From Bathynomus jamesi (taxonomy: Eukaryota; Arthropoda; Malacostraca; Isopoda; Cirolanidae): a stretch of 64,000 bases of DNA. Shown one piece after another: positions 34,438 through 44,136 of the stretch. Where the stretch lies: positions 188,501 to 252,500 of the forward strand of contig JAJOZX010006137.1 in NCBI GenBank assembly GCA_023014485.1, given 5' to 3'. Numbering within the stretch: position 1 is the first letter of the stretch; each line of letters begins with the position of its first letter. The notes below the pieces were generated by a model. The model was given only the letters and a program-made list of their open reading frames with translations, was not told the DNA's origin and searched no databases. A program made the translations under genes and the position numbers.

Positions 34438-34773
34438 TTAAGAGTAGGATTCGACGTGACGCCCATCAGTATCCCTGCACAGCTCAAATCGTTCCGCAGC
34501 ATTTCTAAACACATTCTGGAGCATTTGCGGGGTTATGTTATCTGCAGCAGTTCGTATACGTGTACGTAAGTTTTCAAGACTCGTAATCGTCTGATAGACG
34601 TGCGATTTGATAAAGCCCCATGCAAAGAAATCTAAAGGGGTTAAATCTGGTCATCTCGCGGCACAAGGTCTGTTGCTTCCGCGTCCGATCCAGCGATTTG
34701 GAAAACGTCCATTTAGATAATCCTGAACAATTTTGGCATAGTGACAAGGAGCACCATCATGTTGATAGACGAC
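34438..34773 (-). pseudogene. DD41D transposase C-terminal fragment, left arm
   Basis: Minus strand, from the fold point outward: the HDGAPCHYAKIVQDYLNGRF second-Asp block, the RWIGRG segment, the PLDFFAWGFI last-Asp block (~34,620), and the ending CRDTDGRHVES, with a stop at 34438-34440. The same peptide blocks appear on the plus strand at 36,207-36,538. The N-terminal half and first Asp are absent. A codon change or shift is visible near the SPDLTPLDF block. Confidence 0.85.
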
Positions 34774-34794
34774 GGTACTAACAATCCTATCCCC

Positions 34795-35022
34795 GTCGTC
34801 TATCAACATGATGGTGCTCCTTGTCACTATGCCAAAATTGTTCAGGATTATCTAAATGGACGTTTTCCAAATCGCTGGATCGGACGCGGAAGCAACAGAC
34901 CTTGTGTCGCGAGATGACCAGATTTAACCCTTTAGATTTCTTTGCATGGGGCTTTATCGAGTCGCACGTCTATCAGACGAAGATTACGAGTCTTGAAAAC
35001 TTACGTACACGTATACGAACTG
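34795..35022 (+). pseudogene. DD41D transposase fragment, first direct copy (P1)
   Basis: Reads from ATCAACATGATGGTGCTCC (second-Asp block) to GTATACGAACTG, then stops matching at 35022. A 1-bp loss near 34,930 shifts the frame. The same segment is repeated in the same orientation at 36,207-36,430, on the other side of the viral DNA. Confidence 0.88.
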
Positions 35023-35245
35023 TGCATGGATACTTGACTCTGCTTTCAATATAAAATGTCCAACTTTGCTTCGCACTCGTAACTCGATACAGTTTTGCCG
35101 ACATGCTAACTCTGCGAGGCTGCCAAAAGATTAATGGCTACATGGTGTAATTAATGGCTACATGTTCTAAATATAGAAATCAAATGAAACACGGTTAAAC
35201 AATGAACCATTCATAAGCAGGATTTGGCTTAGAACAAAGAGCTGT

Positions 35246-35274
35246 GTGACGTCATCCACTCATTATGACGTCAC
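35246..35274. repeat. CRE-like inverted repeat in the viral segment
   Basis: Perfect 10-bp arms GTGACGTCAT and ATGACGTCAC separated by nine bases. Both hold TGACGTCA. A related short palindrome GTCATGTTATGAC lies at 36174-36186, at the other edge of the segment. Function unknown. Confidence 0.7.
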
Positions 35275-35312
35275 TGATTTAATGTACCCAAATATAGAAT
35301 AATCACCCCAAA

Positions 35313-35344
35313 AATTGCCGTAGGTAATACTAGCTACGGCAATT
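35313..35344 (-). promoter_or_regulatory. CRESS-type replication origin stem-loop with TAGTATTAC
   Basis: Perfect 11-bp arms AATTGCCGTAG (35313-35323) and CTACGGCAATT (35334-35344) close a 10-nt loop. On the minus strand the loop holds TAGTATTAC (35332 to 35324), the site nicked by Rep between positions 7 and 8 in circoviruses and nanoviruses. Four TTGGG words flank it: complement at 35287-35291 and 35307-35311, direct at 35343-35347 and 35350-35354. These are placed like Rep-binding iterons. Iteron status is inferred. Confidence 0.85.
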
Positions 35345-35387
35345 GGGTCTTGGGATAAAAATAGATTTATTTTCAGTTGTTTATTTC

Positions 35388-35393
35388 TTTATT
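35388..35393 (-). terminator. poly(A) signal overlapping the capsid stop
   Basis: AATAAA on the minus strand overlaps the TAA stop, a compact arrangement common in small ssDNA viruses. Confidence 0.6.
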
Positions 35394-36078
35394 GTTTTAT
35401 ACCATACAGCTTAACATAAAATACAATACGATTAACATATGTACATCCATACTCATTTTGATTAGATCCTTGAGGTGTATATTTACCAACATATATACGA
35501 CCTAATGGTTTAGATAAATCATTTGTAGATATTTTAATTAAAGTATTAGGGAATTGGGCAGTTACTTGTTCACCTAATTCACATACTTGCTTCAACCTAC
35601 GATACATTTTAAACTCTTTAAAAGGTGAGAACCACTTTGTTCTTGGATGATGCATTACTTGCTCTGCACTATGAGAGATCAAGATTAGGTTCAAACAAAA
35701 CACAATGTGGAACAATTAAATATGGATTTGGGGTTATCCCTACATTAGGTCCCTCTAACTTTTCCCTACCACCCCTCTTACGAGCTATTGAATCCTCATA
35801 ATTAATCACATATCCAGACATATTAAGTTCTGGAATAGTATGAAATGATACACCTGTTACTTGATAATAATTAAATTTTAAAATAGTAGATTTAGACTCA
35901 TTAGTTAAAAGTTCCAAACTCAAGGTATAAAACCCATCTGCATTAACAGCAAAAGTATTTTTAGATAAATAAACAAATTTCATTGAAGCTGTAAATATCT
36001 TTCCTTTGAACGCCATTTAGGTTTCCTTCGAGGAACGTACTTCCTTTTTCGAGGAACAAACTTCCTTCTTCGATACAT
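35389..36078 (-). pseudogene. capsid-like protein gene of a CRESS-DNA virus, frameshifted
   Basis: The start at 36078 opens a strongly Arg/Lys-rich N-terminus of about 30 residues, the usual nuclear-localisation and DNA-binding arm of circular ssDNA virus capsids. That frame stops at 35980. The capsid-like sequence moves into a second frame (36016-35669) and then a third (35715-35389), so there are two frame breaks, at roughly 35,990-36,010 and 35,670-35,715. The total span is about 690 nt, close to the 220-240 residues of circovirus capsids. The rest is Tyr/Phe/Val-rich, consistent with a beta-barrel fold. Identity rests on size, basic arm and the origin next to it. I do not recognise a particular species. 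It cannot make one protein as it stands. Confidence 0.65.
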
Positions 36079-36153
36079 CTTGACCAGTAAATAATACACG
36101 TCACTCCAATACAATTCCAACGAAGAGAATGAAGTTTAAACAATTTATGGGTC

Positions 36154-36161
36154 TATTTATA
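36154..36161 (-). promoter_or_regulatory. TATA box of the capsid-like gene
   Basis: TATAAATA on the minus strand, 76 nt before the start codon at 36078. No other good TATA word lies between it and the start. Confidence 0.6.
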
Positions 36162-36206
36162 GATTCTGATTACGTCATGTTATGACACGAATCCTATCCC
36201 CTTAGA

Positions 36207-36538
36207 ATCAACATGATGGTGCTCCTTGTCACTATGCCAAAATTGTTCAGGATTATCTAAATGGACGTTTTCCAAATCGCTGGATCGGACGCGGAAGCAA
36301 CAGACCTTGTGTCGCGAGATGACGAGATTTAACCCCTTTAGATTTCTTTGCATGGGGCTTTATCGAGTCGCACGTCTATCAGACGAAGATTACGAGTCTT
36401 GAAAACTTACGTACACGTATACGAACTGCTGCAGATAACATAACCCCGCAAATGCTCCAGAATGTGTTTAGAAATGCTGCGGAACGATTTGAGCTGTGCA
36501 GGGATACTGATGGGCGTCACGTCGAGTCCTACTCTTAA
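36207..36538 (+). pseudogene. DD41D transposase C-terminal fragment, second direct copy (P2)
   Basis: Repeats the P1 sequence from ATCAACATGATGG and continues past GAACTG into CTGCAGATAACATAACCCCG, to the CRDTDGRHVESYS ending and a stop at 36536-36538. The right TIR follows. It is preceded by AATCCTATCCCC (36190-36201), as is P1 (34783-34794), so the direct repeat is about 240 bp long including this word. Confidence 0.88.
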
Positions 36539-36638
36539 TTATTTAATAAATGTTACCACTTTATCATTTTATGATTGAATTCCATATAATTTCCAAATGC
36601 TTCACAAAAATATATCCTGACTTTATGTACACCCTGTA

Positions 36639-37370
36639 TATTTAAATAATATTCGTGAAATAGTCGGGATTTTTCTTTTGATAATTTGGAATAATTGTGC
36701 ATCCTGGAGGCACCGGAATGAATGGCGGGCATTATGGTGAAGTTAAGTTCCCTAACAAATGATTTAGTTGGAAAGAGAAATATAAACTGCACATTAATTT
36801 TATGGATGAGAGAAACAATTTAAGTTATTTTTATAATAAGTTAAATACTGATCAGAGGAGCCTGATATTTAGACTGTAAATGGGTCAGGATAAGAGAAGA
36901 AGGGTGGTATAGAGGCTGAGTCATTTATGCTTTACTTATGGGAATGGTAAAAAGGTTTTAGTAAAATTTAATTAAACAAACGGGAGAAAATGCATTCTTC
37001 TGAACTCTTACTTCAAGTGGCGTGATGCTGAACTGTGCAATGTCGTCTGTATTGCAGTTAAACTTCCACGGAAATGGGGGAACAAAGAATTTATGCGATA
37101 TACAATATATATTTTTTTTCATATATGTATCGCATATAATGATTACATTAGATGATGTGATTATATGAGATTGCATGATTGAGATGCAATGCATTAAAAA
37201 AAAAAGAGAACTGAAACACTCTGCGATGATGTGACTAAAGAACTTTGGTTCACCATAGAGAATTAATTCATCGCGACCGAACTTGTTTGGACTGTAGAAT
37301 TTATGACTATAGAACATTTATTTAAATGAACCGCTGATGGGCAATTACAGAAGCATTATTTTCCTTTCCC
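36639..37370. other. unassigned sequence
   Basis: No gene recognised. The minus frame at 36958-37317 shows no domain. Confidence 0.5.
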
Positions 37371-37379
37371 CTGAAACAA

Positions 37380-38103
37380 TAATTGTATACCTCAACGGGG
37401 TCCCTCAAGGCTCTGTTCTCTCACCAACACTGTTCAACTTATACATGCATGACATTCCAACACCCATAGATAACAAGCTTACCTTATTATCATATGCAGA
37501 TGACATCACTCTAACATCCACCCACAACAACATCGACACCGATACAAATAACCTACAAACATACATAAACAGTATATAAGACCAAAGTAGCGCCCACAAA
37601 ATCAATCATCACCTTGCTTACAAGCAACACAAAAGAACACCAGATAACTCCACAGCTTACACTAAACAACACAAACATTCCACACACTCACAGGACCAAA
37701 CTACTTGGGGTCACATACAACACATCATTATCTTTTGCAAACCACATTCAGGACATTAAAAACAAATGTACGTCAAGACTTAACACGCTTAGGGTACTAA
37801 CAGGCACAAACTTTGGACACCAGCAGGAAACAACATCACTCATATAAAAATAATATATTCGCTCAGATATGGACTATGCTAGCCCATGCTGGGCACCCAT
37901 TATCTCAAACACACACATAAACACCTTCCAGACAATACAAAACAACGCACTTCGTATCATTACAGGATGCACTCAAACATCACCAACAGAACACCTGCAC
38001 ACAGGAACAAAAATACTGAAAGTTAGGGAACATTTAGACATGAAGGGAACACAATTCGTGGCAGCAGCGACAACTAACCCACAACCTTTGCCACTACATG
38101 TAC

Positions 38104-38105
<2 letters not shown>
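37380..38105 (+). pseudogene. Jockey/CR1-superclade RT fragment, 5'-truncated
   Basis: Starts at the RT block NGVPQGSVLSPTLFNLYMHD, then LSYADDITLTSTHNN (catalytic YADD near 37,490). A short deletion near 37,580 shifts the frame. Then follow HRTKLLGVTYNTSLSFANHI (37,690), MDYASPCWAPIIS (37,869), ALRIITGCTQTSPTEHLH and LKVREHLDMKGTQFV, ending in the (TA)n at 38,105. Differs in sequence from the 25-kb and 54-kb LINEs, so it is a separate family. Confidence 0.88.

Positions 38106-38156
<51 letters not shown>
38105..38156. repeat. (TA)n microsatellite
   Basis: About 25 TA units at the 3' end of the RT fragment, possibly grown from its tail. Confidence 0.95.
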
Positions 38157-38162
<6 letters not shown>

Positions 38163-38184
38163 TATGTGTACATCTGTATATGTA

Positions 38185-38840
38185 TGTATTTCTTATATTT
38201 TTTATATATCATTGAGGCATCATTTGTAATTTTTTCCAATTTATATTTATTTTTATTTCTTTATTCTTTTGTGACCTATGTATCATTCAGACAATAACTA
38301 TAAAAACCTTTGGTGCTCTTCCAATATGTGCTCTACCGCGAAAATTTACATTCCAATACGTGATCTACCTTAGATTATTCGGATTAGCAGCAGGTACGTT
38401 AGTTAGCCTTATAAGGCTAAGTAACGAAAATATCACGACTTAACCTAACCAATCGTCAAGGGCGTATAGTTGACCTAACGATTGGTTAGGTTAAGTCATG
38501 ATATTTTCGTTAGTTAGCCTTATAAGGCTAGTTTCACGGTAGAGCACGTATTGGAATATGGTAGATCACAGTTTCGCGGTAGAGTACATATTGGAAGAGC
38601 ACCAAACCTTTGGTAATTTTTCCCCATGTATATAATTATATTCCTTATATATTGCTTAGATTTCTTATATATGTGGTGTATATATCTTACATATGTCGTA
38701 TATATTCCTATATTTCTTTATATATCATTTAGGCATCATTTTGTTTTCCAATTTATATTTATTTGTATTTTTTTATTCTTTTGTGACCTATGTATGATTC
38801 AGACAATAACTATAAAAACCTTTGGTAATTTTTTCCCTTA
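38185..38840. repeat. diverged direct duplication flanking a MITE
   Basis: The ~125 bp before the MITE (ATATCATTGAGGCATCATTT, CCAATTTATATTTATTT, TTGTGACCTATGTATCATTC, AGACAATAACTATAAAAACC) recurs at about 38,720-38,835 with few changes. The second copy has no MITE, so it gives the empty target site. Confidence 0.85.
38312..38603. mobile_element. GG-type palindromic MITE with 8-bp TSD (copy 4)
   Basis: Ends GGTGCTCTTCCAATATGTGC and (complement) GGTGCTCTTCCAATATGTAC are inverted. The target duplication AAACCTTT is exact (38304-38311, 38604-38611) and is confirmed by the unoccupied duplicate at 38,820-38,827. The inner arms carry GTTAGTTAGCCTTATAAGG, TAACGAAAATATCACGACTT and AACCTAACCAATCG around a ~23-nt loop. 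Confidence 0.93.
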
Positions 38841-39244
38841 TAAATTTAGATCCTTCTCTTACAATTATTTTTCAATTATTTTTTTAGGTTTATTTCTTTA
38901 TTTTATTTCTGTGTGACATATATATCATTTTGGCATCATCTATTAAATTGACTGTAAACTTTCGTTAGTTTTCCGTACAGATATGTTTGCTCCTCCCACA
39001 ATTTTTATTTCCACATTTACTATATATATGATATTCATCATATACAGTATATATATACTGTATATATATGTATATGTATATATTTTTTTTGTAACCTATA
39101 TACAGTCTTGAACTCTCTTTTCACTCCAGTGTTCCTGAGGATGTCATTAGACGAAAGCGCTTGAGCACCACTTTGTGTTTCTTTTCCCTTCGTGGTTTTA
39201 TTTATCATAAATATTTTTCACGTGTTACTTTCGTGAAATAATTT
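38841..39244. other. unassigned AT-rich sequence
   Basis: Nothing recognised beyond short TATA runs near 39,040-39,085. Confidence 0.5.
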
Positions 39245-39295
39245 TCATATATATATATATATAATATAATAATATATACACACATATATATATAT

Positions 39296-39356
<61 letters not shown>

Positions 39357-39446
39357 TATATAATATACACATATATATATATATACACATATATATATAT
39401 ATACACACATATATATATATATATACACACAATATATATATATATT

Positions 39447-39517
<71 letters not shown>

Positions 39518-39531
39518 CATACACACACACT

Positions 39532-39572
<41 letters not shown>
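39245..39572. repeat. interrupted (TA)n/(CA)n microsatellite
   Basis: Over 300 bp of TA with short ACACAC breaks. Long Tyr/Ile frames through it are artefacts. Confidence 0.97.
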
Positions 39573-39574
<2 letters not shown>

Positions 39575-40003
39575 GCCTAAATCCCCAAGTAGCGCCATCT
39601 TTTTCACCTATCAACTCCGATTTTGTGAATAAGTCGAATTTTCGTATAGGAGATACTTGTTTGGGGTTAGATTAGGCTAGATTAACTCAGATTAACCAAA
39701 TCTAACATAAAACAAATCGTTGGTTGTGTAAATGCTGAGGTAGCATGAAACAGGAGTTACTTGATTTCGAGTCTTTGAATTAAATCGTAACGCGGGTGAA
39801 ATTTGAAAAGAATAATCATTGTACACGGTTGAAAAGCCCTTCATCTAAATTTTTTAAAGAACTCCCCACCCCCTACCTTAACACAAGCGAAAGTGATTAA
39901 AAATCTGAAAAGAAAACAAACAAATATGACCTGTTGGAGCTACTGGGTAAAAATAATCACAGACAAAAATTTATACAAATATTAAAGCTACTTGGGCATT
40001 TAT

Positions 40004-40010
<7 letters not shown>
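39573..40010. other. unassigned sequence
   Basis: No gene or repeat end recognised. Confidence 0.5.
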
Positions 40011-40040
<30 letters not shown>

Positions 40041-40046
<6 letters not shown>

Positions 40047-40282
40047 GTAACAAAAGTCTGTTCTCATAAGGAAATAAGATATAACAGAAGTGAAGGAAAA
40101 AACTAGTAGAAATGTTCAAAGACGAGTAGAAATATGTGAACGGCTACATGAATGCAATTGAGTATGTACTGGATTAAATGGTAAGTTAATGTGTTGTTTG
40201 TAATATATAGTTAAAACTATATTTTCCCGTTCAATCTGTTATATCTTGTTTCTCTATGAGAACGGACTTTTGTTACACCCTG
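40041..40282. mobile_element. mariner-type MITE (242 bp)
   Basis: Ends TAGGGTGTAACAAAAGTCTG and (complement) CAGGGTGTAACAAAAGTCCG are inverted over about 45 bp, with TA on each side. The element sits in a (TA)n tract. No coding sequence. Confidence 0.9.
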
Positions 40283-40375
40283 TATATATATATATATATA
40301 TATATTTACTGCAATGACCACGCAGTATATTAATGTATAGAAACGACGTAAGTATAGAGGAGTGTTCTGCACACG

Positions 40376-40500
40376 AGGAAGAGAAATAACGAACAAATGA
40401 AAAATGAGGTGACCGCCCGGGAATCGAACCCAGGATCTTCCGATTGCCGGTCAGATATGCTACCACTACACACGGGCCTCGATCAGTCAGAAGTCGTAAT
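40376..40500 (-). mobile_element. tRNA-related SINE or tRNA pseudogene
   Basis: Minus-strand reading of 40480-40409 gives GGCCCGTGTGTAGTGGTAGC (A box TAGTGGTAGC) and GGGTTCGATTCCCGGGCGG (B box). The acceptor and anticodon stems do not pair properly, and unrelated sequence with a TA-rich tail follows. Different head from the main SINE family. Confidence 0.6.
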
Positions 40501-40530
40501 ATATATATATATATATATACTCGCAAAGAG

Positions 40531-40978
40531 CCCCAATCTGAGTTCTATCCCATCATGAAACGAACATGTTATGTGCCTTTAAAAGTGAACGTTCAATTCT
40601 GCCAGTTGAAGTTCAAGTTTTGGCTTTGTCTAAAAATACAATAGTACCCCTTTTTCTTTGATGTATTCATTCCTACGTGAATACAACGAGTCCTTTGCTT
40701 ATATTGAGGTTCAGAATATAGTGGGGCTAGGCTGCTTTAAATCCTAGATCCTGTCCCAAAGTTCGATCCTATCTGCTTTGCAGATAGCTAGTGAGGGAAG
40801 CTATATTTTTGGGCCTCTTGCGAGTGACCCGTTGCCCACATCGGGCTAACATCAAGAAAAAGAAAAACTATAGTGTTTGTCAATTTACCATTACTTTTTC
40901 GGACTATAGTGGATTAATTTTCCCAGAATAGTTTCTTGTTCCATGAACGGTCTGTGTATATATATATATATATATATA
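40531..40978. other. unassigned sequence
   Basis: A short stretch near 40,745-40,790 has AAGTTCGATCC next to CTGCTTTGCAG. It is B-box-like but without an A box. Nothing firm. Confidence 0.4.
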
Positions 40979-43900
40979 TTAGGGTGGCCCAAAAAAATGA
41001 AAGTTGAAAATATCTTTCTCCACAAGGCCATCCGTGTTCCATATCAAAATGTAAGAACTCATGTCAAAAATTAGACAGATCATGCAATATTTAGAGGTCG
41101 CGACCAGTTCCTATATTTTTAGGATTTGAAACAAAAATACAATATCAATGTTTATTTAAAAATTTAAAATCAACAGCACAGAGCACATGTTATGCAAAAA
41201 TATACTAGAACACACATGTCAAAGCAGTTAATACGACTGCACTAAATCCTTGTATATCAAACAAACAACGTCACACCCGTTAAATTTTTTTCGTCAAAGC
41301 CAACTTCGTCGGAATTGGCAATCTTTTTCGGTGGCCGGCGACGAGTCGCAGTAGGTACTGTTTCTGGGTCTCGTCTTTCGTCAGCACGGTATTGTAGGAC
41401 TGAATAAGAGCGACTCCTCGTTCGGCACAGTCGTTGACGACCTTCAGGAGCCTGCACTTAGCCTTAAGTAACTGGTAAATGGGGTCTGTCAGCCAGAGGG
41501 AGGGAGGTTTTGACAAGAATGTCTTGGCTTCATCTTGTTCTTTCATGGAGAGTATATCGAATATCTTCAAAGACCGGCTCGTGATGTACGACGCCAATGA
41601 AGAACGATGATCGAACACAGTCCCGTCCAGACGTCTCAAGAGTTTTTGGTTTGAGGGACGTAAGAAGTTGTCAACCATAGCTGCTTTGGTGATCTCGTCA
41701 ACGCGATCGTCGAAGAGGGCGAGAGGCGCGAGGTGCTCAGAGAAGTACCACAAATGGCGATAGAAGGCCTTAACAGCCGCCTCCCTGAAGGCACGGTCAG
41801 GATATTCATGGAGAGAGCAATTAGGTTTAAGTCGTTGAGGGGGGCCCTCTCTGGGAGAGGGGCCTCGTGCCAGTAGCGAGCGTAAATAAGAGAAACGAAG
41901 AGGCAAATCTTTGTGACGCCAGCTGTCTCGTGGGCCGTCAACTTAATCTGGCCCTGAAAAGGAAGATCTTCAGCGAGTATATTGCCTTAGCCATCCACCG
42001 CGCGTTGTGCATAGCGCCTGGCGCACGAAAGGACGGTTCTCCGTCGGAGGACCCCCCTAGGAATATATGACAGAGCTGAAGCAACTCTCCATAGTCATCC
42101 CGTGGGAGCTGGCTCTTGACTGCCTCCGAGTAAAATGACATCATCTCCTCTCGTAGGCCATCCGGCATGCCAACGAAGAGTTCGTCTCCAGCAGAACGGA
42201 AATCAACTATATTAATATCAGGCCAGGTCTTCTGGAAGCGTTTGAAGATTCCCACTTCAGGCTCGCCGGTTGGTGTCAGGGCGACAGAAAATACGGCCGA
42301 CATTGCCTCGAACACGTGATGACGGCACGCGATCAAGATGAGCTCCTTGTCCAGAGCCTTCTCAATTAGGGTGCACGCGCCCATATTCAGCCCAGTATTG
42401 GTTGCCGTCGTGTCGAAGACTAGTCCCTGGATCGTGGGTTTGAGGTTCCATTCCTCTAGCGTTTGGACACATGCATTGCACTGTTCCTCTCCGTGCCGCG
42501 GCCGATCTTAGGGACGGCAAGAAGTTGCTCTATTTCACCACCAGTCACCAAGATGGCGACGCGATCCACAAGCTTTATATTGCCGGCGATATCTGGAAGC
42601 AGTTTACCGTCCCAGTGGAGAAGCAGTAGGCTGTCCAGCGAGAAAACAGCCTGTTGAGCAGTTGCTACCGCCTCACGAGTGGTGACCCGCGCTCGCTGAA
42701 TGGTGTTCCGGGATAGCGCCACAGACTCCAGGCCATCACCGAGCGCTTGCGTGACGGTTCTTACGACGAACATGGCAGCGCAGTCAGGGAGTTTCACTCG
42801 GTCGAGCGCGGCGGCTACTTCCTTGGTCACAATGGTCTGCTTCGATTTCTTATTCCTTGGCTGATCTTGACTGGATATTGACGGAGCTTGGAAATTATCT
42901 TCGGACTCCGTCGATGTGAAGGAGCTACAGATGTCAGCAATGGCGGAACTAGACGGAACAGCCGTATTCGCCTGTTGGGCGCTCAACATGCTTTTTTCCT
43001 TTCGAGCACTGGCCTGATCACTCCTGAGGCGCTTGCGAGTCTCCTTGTTCGTCAAGGTCTTGTCGATTCAGGACATACTCGCGCTCTAGGGATCCTGCTG
43101 TTGCATCCGCAGGAACTGTTTGTCTTCTTCGTCCGTCATAATAGTGAGGGCGTCTTTTCGTGAGATGTCAAATAGTTTGGTGAGATTCTCCTTGAATTTT
43201 CTTCCTTGATTCGGCACCCGTCTTTCGGTTTCAATCGGTTTTTCTTCAACCCACAATATTCTTCATAGAGCTTCCGAAGCTTGCGCACGCCGGAGTCCAC
43301 CCGTTGGGTCGGAATTCGTGCCTTGTCCCAGATTGTCAGCGCTCTGTCTATGGTGGCCTTAGCACTGTCACCGATTGTGGATCCCTTCTGGTGGTGAAAC
43401 ATGAAGTTCCTGAGAATAGCCCCGTTTGTTGGCAGGTCAGATCCCAAGATGTCCGGGTCCGGCTTACCCAGGAACCAAACTTTCGGACTGCTCCTTGTCG
43501 TTGTCATGGTCTTGGCCTGTGGAATGGAAGATAAAATGGAAATTAGAGTTAAAGAACCTATACATATGTTTTATGTAGAATATAAAACAAACAATTTTAA
43601 CAATTTTAATAAACTTTTATAAATTTTAATTTTTTTTACATTTTTAACAATTTTAGTAAAATTCATTGTTCCAAGTTGCTTATCAAGGTCAGTGCAGTAA
43701 ATGAATGACAGAAAAACTAAGCATAGTGTCCGCCACTCACTGGTGAAAAGTTTAACTTGCCTTATTGGTGTGATTCACTGTGCGTCGTAACCCAGATGGC
43801 AGGAACACAACAAAAACACGTCTACACCTGCCGAGACTTGGCGACCAACTGAGCTAGTGGGAAGAGTGCATTGCTATCATATAGTGATTCTTTGGATATA

Positions 43901-44136
43901 GGTTTACAGTCTACAATGGCGTTGCTCGACAAATATTTATTGTAGAACATAATGGTGACCCAAAATTACTGAAATTACGGAATTTAGATATTTTTACCTT
44001 GAGGTCGCGACCTCTAAATATTGGCCGATCTTCCTGATTTTTTGCATGAAGGCTTCTTTTGTGATATGGAACAGGAATAGCCTTGTGGAGAATAGCAATT
44101 CAAACTTTTATTTTTTCAGTTAATTTTTTGGCCACC

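Larger units (their letters stand above)
35023..36189 (-). other. endogenous CRESS-DNA virus segment (circo/nano-like), 1167 bp
   Basis: Foreign DNA inside the DD41D unit. On its minus strand, in order, lie a TATA box (36154-36161), a capsid-like frame (36078 to 35389), AATAAA at the stop, an 11-bp stem-loop with the nonamer TAGTATTAC (35313-35344) and about 290 bp of non-coding DNA. Closing the ends would place the stem-loop upstream of the TATA box, as in single-gene nanovirus components of about 1 kb. No Rep-type frame or Walker motif is seen, so it needed a helper or is a fragment. Base composition does not stand out from the host. Confidence 0.75.
34340..36636. mobile_element. composite DD41D foldback unit enclosing viral DNA
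   Basis: Ends CAGGGTGTACATAAAGTCAG on the left and their complement on the right are flanked by TA (34338-34339, 36637-36638). From both ends inward the same ~430-450 bp is read in opposite directions, including the C-terminal part of a DD41D transposase. The left arm folds back at a 21-nt loop (34774-34794) into a partial plus copy (34795-35022). Then comes 1167 bp of foreign DNA (35023-36189), then a second plus copy that runs to the right end. The whole has mobile-element boundaries, but whether it ever moved as one piece is unknown. Confidence 0.85.

Noticed and set aside
35023..35312. Rep gene remnant next to the viral origin
   Set aside because: No rolling-circle or helicase motif could be found on either strand. 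A rep gene is not claimed.
34340..36636. Large autonomous virus-transposon fusion of the Polinton or Teratorn kind
   Set aside because: No polymerase, integrase or complete transposase is present, and the viral part is about 1.2 kb with origin and capsid only.
39225..39614. Long Tyr/Ile open frames over microsatellites (also 9618-9869, 29659-29982)
   Set aside because: They simply translate (TA)n and (CA)n tracts and have no other support.
40409..40480. Functional tRNA gene on the minus strand
   Set aside because: A and B boxes are good, but acceptor and anticodon stems do not pair and a SINE-like body follows.
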